64,000 nucleotides of DNA from Aphrophora alni (taxonomy: Eukaryota; Arthropoda; Insecta; Hemiptera; Aphrophoridae): positions 21,575,177 through 21,639,176 of the forward strand of contig OY740768.1 in the NCBI GenBank assembly GCA_963513935.1. The letters run 5' to 3'. Position 1 is the first letter of the stretch. Every line of letters starts with the position of its first letter. The notes below the pieces were generated by a model, which made no database searches, was not told the origin of the DNA, and was given only the letters and a program-made list of their open reading frames with translations. The position numbers and the translations under genes were made by a program. Positions 50,467-61,740 of this stretch are shown here, piece after piece.

Positions 50467-53400
50467 CTTACCTAATTTAATTAACCCTTAAATCCGTAGT
50501 TACTTCATGAAAAACCTGAATTGGAAACTGAATAGAAAAGTCTCAAATAGTAAGTACCGATAATTAAAAATAATATGAGGAAGAAAGTAATATAGATTGA
50601 ATGTTTATAGAATTGATTTTACTTTATTACATAAACGTGTTCCGTCTTATTTTTCTCTTTGCCTTTCACTTTACAAAACATATTGAAGGACAACTAGTCT
50701 ATGTATTTATAATATATATAATTTTCCCTTTAAAAAAATCTAAATCTTTATTAATTAAAAATGAAATGACATACGTAAATGTATTTAAGAATTATAAAGT
50801 AGTATAGACTAAATTCACTAATCAAATTTGATGTTTTGTAAGTATAGAATTTACTTATACTAATCATACAAAGAAACATTTATACAAAATTTAAAACCTT
50901 TACATTCCACATCACATCAATCTACGATGTCATTTCTGACAAATTATATTTTCGTACAATTATCAAAATAGCATTACCTAATCTGAAACGAAATGTACAA
51001 AATTTGCACATGGTAGACATATTTTAAAACACAAGGATTTGCCTAATATTTGAATCTTAGTTTTTATGGAGACAGTGTTCAGTAATACGGGAAATTTTTT
51101 TTCTATTTACTGTGTCTGGTTTAACATGGTTACAGGTTTTTCCCTAGGCCGATTAAAACCTAAAACTTAGAGAGACGTGCGTTAATAACTCTTGTAACAT
51201 GAAATTTAAATATCCTTTCAAAACACTTTTAATCCGTAAGCCTACACAGCATTTGCATTGCAAAAGCTTGTCTTCATTTCGTCAAGTTACTATTTTTTTT
51301 TCAAAAGTTAGTTACTTTAATATCATTCTTTGTGACTTTTATCATTTGCATTATTTATTTCAATAACTTCACTATATATCATGAAATTTACGTAATTTGA
51401 ATATGTAATTTTGATTTCGATTTTAATTTTTAAAACTATTACTTACACAATGGAATTAAATATATTATATTATGTTTAGGTTCATAATGGATGGGTTCTA
51501 TTCTCTTGTCTGTAACTTTTAATTTCCCAGATCTAAACCAAATAATCTTAGATTGGCGCCGACAGATGAATAAACACTATTACTCTTGTAACCGTCTCTA
51601 TCGTCTGGAATTTAGTATTGACTAGAAAAATTATGTTTGAGGTAAACAAGATGCATACAAGTGATTTCGGGAGCTTTCGTCACGATGCAGAGAGTGTTAA
51701 AATGTAATTCAGAGCAATGTTTAAAATTTACGCAAAATAATTTTTCCACTTTAAATTTTCAAAATATACAAAATTTTATACTTAGTTATACATTTTCCAA
51801 GCAATTTTTTTAATGATGATCCAGTAGATAAAAATGTATACATGTCATGATTATTAAAAGAGTAAATAACTGATTGGCCTTTTTTTTTTTTTTTTACACA
51901 CTATTTGATACATTATAGATGTATTGTGGATTGTTATAAAAAATCAATCGAAAAAAGCGATAATTTTAGATGATTTGCTTCTTCTTCTAAAACTCGGTTT
52001 TTAGGCGTAAAAACCAAAATATTGGATATCTTACGTAAGTAATTTATCGTAACTATTAGATTTTAATGATTATTAAAACAATAAAATATTCACCTCAGTC
52101 AAACAATCTATTAAATTATTAGTTCCTTGATACCTGATCTGGAATACTACATTAATTTTACCTACTCAAATTATTAGATACAATTTGTTATGGGCTTACA
52201 CGTCTTTAATTATAACTTCCTTGAATAAATGAATTTACTATTATATTATATATTGCAGAAATAAATATTATTTTGCAATAAAATATTTTCTTTACCGAAT
52301 ATTTATTATTATTGCGTATTTAACTAACATAGATATCTGATCTGGAATGTTACATTTTTTTACCAACTCAAATCATTACATACAATTTCTTATATGCTTA
52401 TACGTCTTGAATTATAACTTCGTGGATAATTATTTTATTATATATTGTATAAATAAATGATATTTTTTATTTAAAATATTTTCTTTACTGAATATTTATC
52501 AAAAAGTTATAATAAATTTACGTATTTCACCAACAAAGTTTGAAGACTTTGTTAAAAATAAATACGCACTGTAGAAAATATTAAACAATAATTATAAGGT
52601 TCCCTGACTGTGTTTATTTTGTCTGTTTCCCACAGACTAATTTGACCCTGGAATAGTTATGATCCATTATTTAAGTTGAACTAACACATAACCTGTTGTC
52701 TAGGTTTTACAAGAGGGGTAAATACTGTTATTACTTGATGAGAATCACGTGTAATGCTAGGCGTGGGTAAGTTGGTGTTGCGTGTTTAAATAAATGGACT
52801 ATAATTGAAAAAGATACTGTGTTATATATATATAATTTATTTTCTATTATTAACTAATAGTTATATTAGTTGTTTGAACCTGTGCATCCACACACCCAAA
52901 TAATATTAGTGCTTACGTCAAACGCATGCTTTTTATAACTCCACTCTCTGCTATTCTTTACATTTTTTCCCGCTTCCCCAACCCCGTTTTTATTTTAGTA
53001 TTTTTTTCCAAACCTTTAACCTAACATCTTGAGTATCATTTCCGAAAAAATAATTGTTTTAGTCTCAGTAGATACATGAGTATTGATTGACCAGCGGTTT
53101 ACATATTTACTCCTTCAATTATGGTAACGCAATTTCAATCACAGTGTTGTTAATGAAGTTTTCTCTAAGCCCGGCGGAAAATCTTTATGATTTAAATATA
53201 TGATTTTAAAGTAAAAATCAAAATATCAGATATTCAAATCAGTTATTTCATAGTTCCATGGCATCGACTTGAGTGCTCTATAAAGAAATATAGAGCACGC
53301 TCCGATGTACTAATTATCATTTCGTGAACAATACATAGCGAGACATCATTAAAAGAATGAAGAAGAAAATTAAAATATTAAAATTAAGATATCTCCTTTA

Positions 53401-55045
53401 AAGAACATAGGAAATCCCACCCATAAAAAGAAAATTAGTCCAACAAAAGTCCTTCAACATTGTAAAAATAGATTTCCTACAAAACATTGATAGACTTTAG
53501 TAACATGTTTAAATTAATAACAGTCAACTAAAAGTAACATTATTTGCATATTGAAATGTAAATGTACACAATTCTGCAAACTGTGCTTCCTAAAGTGAAT
53601 TGAAAACACTCCCAAAGAGACCAGTCTCTTTCTTAATCCTGAGCAGTAATAATACATTTGCAATTGTAATTAAGGAATTTATAACTTGTCCTTCAGGACT
53701 AAAGAGGATAATGTTTGTGTTGGGTATTATACATCTACGGGAATTGAAGGATTTGAAATGTTATCAGGTGTGGCAGACAGAACACGTAAATGAAAATGCA
53801 GCATTGTGTAGTGTTGTTACTATGATTGATGTTATAGAAATATTAGGGATTACACTTTATATTGTAGAAGTTAATTAGGTATGATGCATTGTTCGTTTAT
53901 TTATATTTTGATATTTACTATAATTATGTATGTTAGTAACGGGAAATGTATTAATATTACCATTCAATTATATTTACTGTTAGTTTTTTTTATTTTAAGA
54001 GATATTACTACACAAAAATAGGATTTGAAGGAATTATGTTAGAATATATTATATATCTATACATTTTAAATTATAATCCTATTAGCATAGTACAATTTGT
54101 AGATAGAACATATTTAATTTCCTATATATTTATATTTTAAATAATTGCATTGTATGAGCCAATAAAGATCAGCAATCAAAATCTTTTTTTTTTTAATCAA
54201 ATATAATAAAAGTTAGTTTAGCTATTCACCCTTCATGTTCAATATTCAAGCGTCAACCAACATAGATATTTTCCACATTAATAATGATTTATATTTGACT
54301 AGTCCTAAGTTATTCAACTTATCTATAAAACTGACATTAGCTTAATAAAACGTGAGTTAATTTTTTTACAGCTCTACTCAAGGTTTTGAGTACAGAACAA
54401 TAAATTATCAAGTATATTTAATTTTTAGCCAGTTACTGCTTTTATTGAGAACAAGCTTGTTAACAAGAGATGGTAGCTGGATCTACTCCCTTAATCTAGC
54501 ATTCTTGGGTAATATCCCTCTCAACTACTTTTCCTATAAAATCGTTCTTAACCAACTCTTGTTATTTTCCGATTCTGAAGCCATTCGAGTATTCAAGGGA
54601 GAGGAATAGTTAAATATATGTTCTTTTCTTTCCTGTTTTATCTAAGAGATGACGATAGAGAACTTTTCCCCTATAAACAAGAAAGAATAAAAAATAAAAG
54701 TCGGTAAAATAGGTATTGGTCTCTCATGTTTTTGTATACGTATATACTATTATTATTAAGTATACTAATGTATTATTAGATATTGGTTTCTCATATTATT
54801 TTATACCTATCTATTGCCTTATGTTATTTTTGCTCATAAGGCATAAGATCGTAAATTTATAATTACTAAAATCAACAAATATCACACAACTTATCACAAA
54901 TTATTTAATAAATAAAAAATATACACACTCACATACATTGAAACTGTCATTTGTATCACAAATAGTTTCAAATATGTCCAAAATAAAGAATAAAAATTAT
55001 TTTTCATTACTGTTGAGACCGATGGTTCTTGGTGGAATTCCATGT
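50467..55045. other. AT-rich intergenic stretch
   Basis: No gene, RNA gene or clear transposon was seen. The 92-codon frame at 53600-53878 contains a CTTGTCCTTCAGGACTAAAG segment similar to the palindromic start of module B and shows no protein motif. GGCGCC near 51556 is too short to call a primer-binding site. Confidence 0.5.
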
Positions 55046-55219
55046 TTAAAGATAATAAAACACAATTATTTATTTTGTATATCCACTTATAATTAGTCTA
55101 GCCGATCAATGGTTTCGCCTGTTAAGCCTCGTCAATGCCTTAACAGGCGAAACCATTGGTCGGCTAGACTAATTATAAGTGGATATACAAAATAAATAAT
55201 TGTGTTTTATTATCTTTAA
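55046..55219. mobile_element. Fold-back element with 81-bp nearly perfect inverted arms
   Basis: Arms 55046-55126 and 55139-55219 pair at 80 of 81 positions; the only mismatch (55106 with 55159) is T-G. The loop is 12 bases, CCTCGTCAATGC. The arms run from AATAAAACACAATTATTT at the outside to CGCCTGTTAAG at the inside. One arm plus loop recurs at 26281-26374, so this is an inverted duplication of one end of a dispersed element, not a random palindrome. The near identity of the arms suggests recent formation or gene conversion. Transcribed, it would make a long hairpin RNA. Confidence 0.93.
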
Positions 55220-55239
55220 TAAAAATTATTATCATCATT

Positions 55240-55500
55240 GTCGAAAAGTTTAAGACGAGTGTGCTTTGTGTCATATGAGTTCAAATCCTGGTTAAAATAT
55301 ATTTTTTACTTATTGTGTCTATAAAATTATGAGACATATTTAAGATAATCTGGATTACTCAGCTAACTCGAGTATCATTTCATATATCAAATTGTCTTCT
55401 GAAACTCAATGTCTGAATGTTTTTTATATATTTTAAATGTGGTCTGTTTTATTTTACCTTGGGACATTAGTGTTGCTATAAATGAATACACAATTCAAAC
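55240..55500 (+). repeat. SINE-like or duplicated block, second copy
   Basis: Paired with 40040-40270 through the shared ordered segments described there. It begins shortly after the fold-back element. Confidence 0.45.
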
Positions 55501-55887
55501 GTCAACACATTTGGGTTAACTTAGCGAGTAGAGCGATGGTAGATTATAAAATATAATTTGAAATTAAACGTGTTGAATAAAATGTATACATTTATGAGAA
55601 AAGATGCATTATTAGAATCATCCTATTTATATTGCTCATTATCGTGAAACAGTAATCAATAAGTAAAAGAAAAGGAAGGTAAACACGGTAATTATGGAAA
55701 GGTATTAATTTTTTTATTAGTTGTTTGTTAATAATTTATCACATATACATATTATAAAGAAGGTTTAGTGATAGGTCAACAAATAACTGTAAAGGTTTTT
55801 GTGGGTAAAACTGGTTTGAAGTTCAGTTAGTCACATTAAACTTTTGTTTAATTTTATCTGTCTGTGTGTTTTTATTTATATGTGTGC

Positions 55888-55962
55888 CCTAATCTTACCT
55901 AACCTACCCTAACCTTACATAATCTAACCTAAACTAACCCAAACCAAACTCGAAACCTAACA
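55888..55962. repeat. Degenerate CCTAA-type repeat
   Basis: A run of CCTAA, CCTAC, TCTAA and AACCTAA-like units. The insect telomere repeat is TTAGG (CCTAA on the other strand), so this could be an interstitial telomere-like tract, but the degeneracy makes simple low-complexity sequence equally possible. Confidence 0.45.
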
Positions 55963-57755
55963 TTTTTCATATGCTCTATAGGTTAATCGAGTGGACTGAG
56001 TATAATAATATACGATATGTGGGTATGTTTTTTTCCCATTTTATTTTCGTTTTCAAAAAATGTAAATTTGTGGGTAGCTTCCATAAAAATACAACACAAA
56101 ATGATGACATTAATAAAATTTATTGTACCTTTTAATAGCCTCTGACTAAAACAAGAAGTATTGGTAAGTAAGTTATGAAATATTCCTGTTAATGAAATAT
56201 CTGTAAAACATGACAAAATCAAGTATAAGGTTGATAAAAGAAGTAATTTCCAAATTAACTATATTTATTATATTCCAATCTTATAGATCTGTGACCGATA
56301 ATAATCTAAACCTGTGTGTAAAATTGTGACACAAAATATCACAATCATGAAAAATAGGAAAAAACGAAAAATGAACGGAAACTTTTATAATGAAATGAAC
56401 GATAATAATCAAAATGAGGACCCGTTTATGGTGCAAGCAAAGTCATATTTAATTACGTCGTTATTTTCGTTTTCAAAATCGCAAACTTGTTTATTTACTT
56501 TATAGTTGATACTTACCGAACAGATATGTATGGTGAACGATTAGATTTGGTTGGTTTGCAATTGGTTTCTGCGCTTTTTTTGCATCTATTATTTTCCTTC
56601 TAATACTTGATTACTGTTAAAAACAGCAATGTTAGTAGTGGTATAGTATCATTATTAATAAGATATATAAAATTATAACAAACAATAATAAATATTATTA
56701 TTGTATGTAACAACTGTGTTTTATTAAAAGTTTCCTCCAGGAAGGCAGACATTGTTCATAAGTTAAAGTAACATAGTTGGGATAAAATACATTTTGTTGT
56801 TTAAAATCATCTTCCTTTGTTAGTTGAAAGCACGAAGTGGAAACAGGAAACAATGACGTCCTGTACAAAAGAACCATTCAGGAGTAAGATAAGTTTAAAT
56901 GGTATTAAAAATATCACCATTTTGTGTTCCTTAGTGAGGTATTACGTAACTTATCTTCTGCTGTTTAATAGTTGTAAATGAACACAGAAAAGTTACTGCA
57001 TTTTACCTTTAAATTAAAATATCCAATCAGCTGTAAAGAAATGTTACTCCATTTTGCATTTTAATTAAAATATCCAATCATCTATTTGAAGTTAAAAACT
57101 AAAATAATCGTCATTTTTTAGCACATTACTAAACTCTGGTGTACCGATTTCGTTCTAATTTTACTGAAATATAAATACTAAATTTAATCCAATGTGACAA
57201 ATTGCAATTTATAAGATTTTAATTTGAACTAATAATTGGACTACAATGAAAAATAACCAATGTAATTTAAAAAGAAGAATTGTAATTAGTTTTGAAGTAA
57301 GTATAGAGTGATTTTGCACCATGAACAAATTAAATGCAGATTGTATATTCAAATATTGTACAACTATGAAACACAAATTTCGAGTAAGAGCGAAACTATT
57401 GTAGGTTCTGGATGGATATGCCTAGCGTCAAACAAATTTCAATTTAAGCGGGAAAAACAGCAAACTACACAATTTAAATTTTCGTATTTCTCATTTAAAA
57501 TATTATTGACACTCTTACTTTTCTGCTTAATGTTTACTTTTTATTTCTTTAACAAAAAATTAATAGATTTATGGGTCGTCGCTGTCAGTGTATTCAATAT
57601 TTTCATTTTAAATACAGCCCTCAACTTATTTCTGTTTTCCGCTTTCTTTAGCCGCCAATTGATTTTAGTTCAAACATATTGGAACTTTCTAACTAACGAA
57701 ATATATATTTTATGTAGTTATGCTTACTTTTTAATAAAAATATTTTGAGTTGATT
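55963..57755. other. AT-rich stretch left of the Helitron
   Basis: The longest frame (57308-57748, 146 codons) is hydrophobic but starts at GTG, has no ATG in its first half and matches no family I know. I see nothing else. Confidence 0.5.
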
Positions 57756-58576
57756 TCACCATATATTAAATAAGGGTGTATATTAATTAATGTAATTGTT
57801 ACTCGGCTTTGTCCTGACTGACTGACTGAATGAATGACTGACAGAGAATCAACGTAGAGCAAAAACCAAAAAAGATATTGATACCAAAATTTAAAGGCAT
57901 ATTTGTATGAGGTCATAGACGCTCACTAAGAAAGGATTTTGCGAAATTTTAATTTTAAAGGGTATTAAATACAAAAAGAAAAACAAGTCAATTTCATTCA
58001 TTAATTTTAAACGTCAACATACACGCGCCTAGCGGCAAAAAGATAAGACTCGAATCAAAACAAATTCTAAATCTAATATTTTCCGACCCAATTATAACTA
58101 ATCCAGAAAATTGTCAATCTAAAACAAATCAAAACCTATATTAAAATTGCGCCTAAGAATTTGATTTATCCATAAAAAATAACAACACACAGTTAAAGAC
58201 AAGAAAACTTAAATAATTTGCTTTTATCTAGACGTGAAAGGTCAACTTGGAAAATAACCGAATTGAAAATATAACTCCGATCTTTCGCCGATTATAAAAA
58301 TACAGAAGACCTAGAGACAAAATGAGATATACAGAAATACGAAGTAGATATTTCTAAATATAAAACATCACCTGAGTTCATATAAATATTTAATAACAAA
58401 GACATAATCTGTCGAAATATGAACGAAAATCTGGAATTAAGATGGCGTCGATGGCGACCATTAGAAGCAAGACGTTAGTTATAAAATACACGCCCACAGA
58501 AGTTTGTGATTGGAGAAGAATATCGCGGGACTTTCTTCGCCGATATGAATAGAAATTGTATATATATATATAATGT

Positions 58577-58747
58577 CAAGGACAAACATTAAAATTTGCA
58601 GGAGTTGATTTAAGAGAAGACTGTTTTTCTCATGGTCAATTGTACGTTGGTGCTTCTAGGGTCAGTTCTTCTAATAATTTAGTGATTTTAGCACCTAAAG
58701 GGAAGACAACAAATGTAGTTTACAAAGAGGTCCTAAATACTAAATAA
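58577..58747 (+). pseudogene. C-terminal remnant of Helitron Rep-helicase
   Basis: The 56-codon frame starts at QGQTLKFAGVDL and ends in VVYKEVLNTK followed by TAA. It matches the end of the Pif1-type helicase domain of Helitron RepHel proteins: QGQTLK is the late helicase motif, and CFSHGQLYVGASRV is the conserved last motif with its Arg. The stretch is unbroken, but TAA precedes it two codons upstream at an AT-repeat junction, so the remaining helicase and the whole HUH Rep domain have been deleted. In a complete element the protein nicks, unwinds and transfers a single strand by rolling-circle transposition. This fragment cannot act alone. Confidence 0.9.
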
Positions 58748-59125
58748 GTACATTTTTAGTTTATTTTTTTTATTTGAATTGTGAAATAATTAAATTTTTC
58801 TTTAGTATTGTATAATATGAATTCTTAAATAGTATAATATAATTTATCTATAACTAGAATAATTACGAATTTTTGTTGTTGTTTACTTTGCCTTTTGATA
58901 TTTTTCAACTTTAGTAACTTTAAGTTATTGATGAGTAAACATGATGAAAATAACAGATTTAGAAAAAAATATTCTTTTTCTGAAATTACTCTATCATTCA
59001 ATTCACAAATTCTGTATTCTTAAATATTACACACTATATTAAAATTAGCCGGATTAAAGTAATATTAAACTTTTTTATCAAAACATGCGATTTAATAAAC
59101 GTATAGATTACAACTTGAATGATTC

Positions 59126-59154
59126 GCGGGCAAAGCCGCAACTGGAGATGCTAG
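59126..59154 (+). other. Helitron 3' terminus: hairpin plus CTAG
   Basis: A GCGG stem, a six-base loop GCAAAG and a CCGC stem are followed by AACTGGAGATG and CTAG, with T as the next base. This is the transposition termination signal of Helitrons. Confidence 0.85.
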
Positions 59155-59459
59155 TATAATATAATCAGTTAAATTATATGTTTCAAACAGTTAAATATCT
59201 TTTATAAAATTCTAATAAATGATAAATTTAATAAAACAATTATTGAAGTGATTTACTTACTTATATGTTATTGGTGCATATTTCTGTTCCCTTCGAGTTA
59301 CATTTTTACAATTTTAAGATCATTCAAATAAAATATATAAATATTTATTACAATCATGTCCTAGTTATAACAATGTATTAACTAAAAAAAATAATGTTTA
59401 AAACAATATAAACATAATTTGAAGATGTTATAAATATATCAACTAAAGAACTTCTTGTA

Positions 59460-61740
59460 ATTTTTGGTTTGGTTCATTATAATATTTGTACAGATTTATT
59501 AAAGATTTTCTTCATCACACTTCAAAAAATAAAATAAAAACAGAAAGAAAAAATATCTGAATTGAATGTAAAACACGATGAACACTTTGGCAAAAGGGAT
59601 GTCTATTATATCATTATTATTAATCTTTGAACAACAGTTTGAAACAACGTAATTGAGTTTTAGTTTCCCTTTAAAAAAACATGTAATTTTACGTTTAATT
59701 CAGACAAATTATCATCGGAAACTCTGTGAACGTGTTTTCAAACAAAACCATAACCAGACATAGTTAATTAAGAGGTCAACACACTGTAGGCTTTTTGTAA
59801 TTAAACTGTCGTTTTGTTTACCGTGCACCTGACAATCAACTGGTTATTGATAATTAATTAAAGTCGGGTTCTGTGTTATAAACATTACAGGTTCAATTAA
59901 CGAATATATTTAATATAATACAAGAGATTAATTAGTAATCAGATACTAGTAAACAACAAAAATACACTATTTGTTTAATAATTTTCTTTCATTCCTTTTA
60001 TTGTATTGTCACCGGAAGTGAGTTTATTAAGTACTTTTTATTTTGTTAGCCTAATTGAGGTCTGCTTTTGCTAGCGTGCTGGGGTTTTAGCATCTATCGG
60101 TATATTGTATCAATATATTTTTGGCACCAGTTTTTTTTATGTGTATTGTAAGATAAACCAATCTTTCAGTAAAATCATTATTAAAATAGTTGGTTCCATA
60201 ATAAATAACTGAGTTATACAAACATTATTAATGTTACTACGTACATTAGACATTGTTATATTTATAGATGATGAAAGAATTTTCAATAACAATGTTAAAA
60301 CTAACACTCAAAAACTCAACTAGTTACAGTAGTGCCATTTTCTCTAGATATAATATCTATATCAAATATTCACTTAAATAATTAAGTCGATAGCTAAACA
60401 TATATCACTGGAAAAATTTAAAATATGTTATAAGGAGAATGTAGTACATGCAATATATTTTAATTATTTACGTCCGAAGTGGAAGGCCAATAAAAATTTT
60501 CATATTTATAAATATAACACTTAAAAACAATAAAATAATTCAATTAGATGTACAAGAGTGCTAGCTAGATGGTGTGTAATAAATCATTAATATAAGTGCA
60601 TAATTAAGGTGCACCATTTGTAAATTTACCACTGAAATATAATTGGAATATTCTTACATTGTAAGGTTTAATTATAAAGGATAAAAACCTTTCAGACATA
60701 ATTTAAAAAACTAATTTTTCATATATATGCGTTGAATATGTTAACAGTTTTTTGCTTGCAATTACTGTATTTTGTTTCCTGTTTAACTTTAGCGTAAATT
60801 TTCCTTTATTTAATTATTACGTATTTTAGATTCATTGTGTTTTGGGGATTGGTTGGTATTTGTTGTACCACTGTTACTGTTTAAACTATTATATTTTAAT
60901 AATATATATAAACTAATAAGATTAGGACTTATGTTGGTAAGATAGTAACAGTAATGACAAGTGTTTTTCAAGTAATTACAAAAGTGTAGATATAAATGAT
61001 TTAATCCAATTCTCAAATTTAAAGCTCATCTATAACATTTTCATTTTATAAATTATTTAAAAAGCACAGAAATAACGTTTTTCTACTTTACTGGGTAAAA
61101 TAAACAAAAAAAATATGATTACGATTATTTAAAACAACATGTTTGAACATGAAACACTCCATGGCCCATGGCATACCTCTTCTAATATTTATTAAATAAA
61201 GATAGTTTTTACCTATTCATAAGAAAAGATTTAAAATTCATAAAACTTTTTAAAGTATTCATAAATATTAAATACAGTAACTCATGATTTGTTTATTGAA
61301 TATTACTTAAATATAAACAAACTTTTTAAAGTAAATTTTTACACGTTACGTTACATTTATTTATCAAGATTTTATTAAACTTACACATAAAGCTTCAAAT
61401 CTACCTTAGTACAAAACTGTTCATTATACGTCGCTTTCATTTTTCTATTTAGCTCAACATATTTTCATGAAACTTTAACTTGTTCACCCAACTTTTATGT
61501 TATTAAAAGTAGCTTGTTTTCCAATAGAGATTTAATTCCTTCATAGTCAGTGCCCACAGATAACTTTTCGATTAAATTACAGTTCACAGCTTGTGTAATA
61601 CTTTATGTAAATAACTAGTTTTAGAGTTTGTCTAGATTTGATAGTTAACATATGACTGAACTTCACTTTCTTCAGAGTGGTATTGGAAAATAATAAAAAT
61701 TTCATATTTTTGATTCCTAACATATATTATGTCTTTTTTT
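59460..61740 (+). repeat. Duplicated block, copy 3
   Basis: It aligns by landmarks with 41300-43300 over its whole length and with 34760-35900 over its right half. It starts about 300 bases right of the Helitron. It lacks the (AT)n array of copy 2, showing that the microsatellite grew after duplication. Confidence 0.8.

Larger units (their letters stand above)
57756..59154 (+). mobile_element. Helitron derivative with canonical 3' end
   Basis: The right end is textbook: a GCGG/CCGC hairpin at 59126-59139, eleven further bases, then CTAG at 59151-59154 followed by T. Inside is the last part of the Rep-helicase protein (58577-58747). The left part contains CTCGGCTTTGTCCTGACTGA and nearby sequence that I recognise as a Helitron leader type. 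The exact 5' TC is uncertain: TCACCATATATTAAATAAGG at 57756 is the best candidate but is preceded by T, not A. At about 1.4 kb it lacks nearly all of the transposase, so it could move only with enzyme supplied elsewhere. Confidence 0.8.

Noticed and set aside
49995..50491. Three overlapping frames of about 160 codons rich in Trp, Cys, Gly and Val
   Set aside because: The GGTGT unit contains no stop codon in any frame, so open frames are automatic.
51550..51570. TTGGCGCCGACAG as a retrotransposon primer-binding site
   Set aside because: No LTR next to it; six bases of palindrome are not enough.
53600..53878. 92-codon frame
   Set aside because: No motif; it overlaps a segment similar to a dispersed repeat module.
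57308..57748. 146-codon hydrophobic frame, considered as a chemoreceptor-like exon
   Set aside because: It begins at GTG, has no ATG in its first half, lacks a recognisable receptor motif and has no splice or neighbour support.
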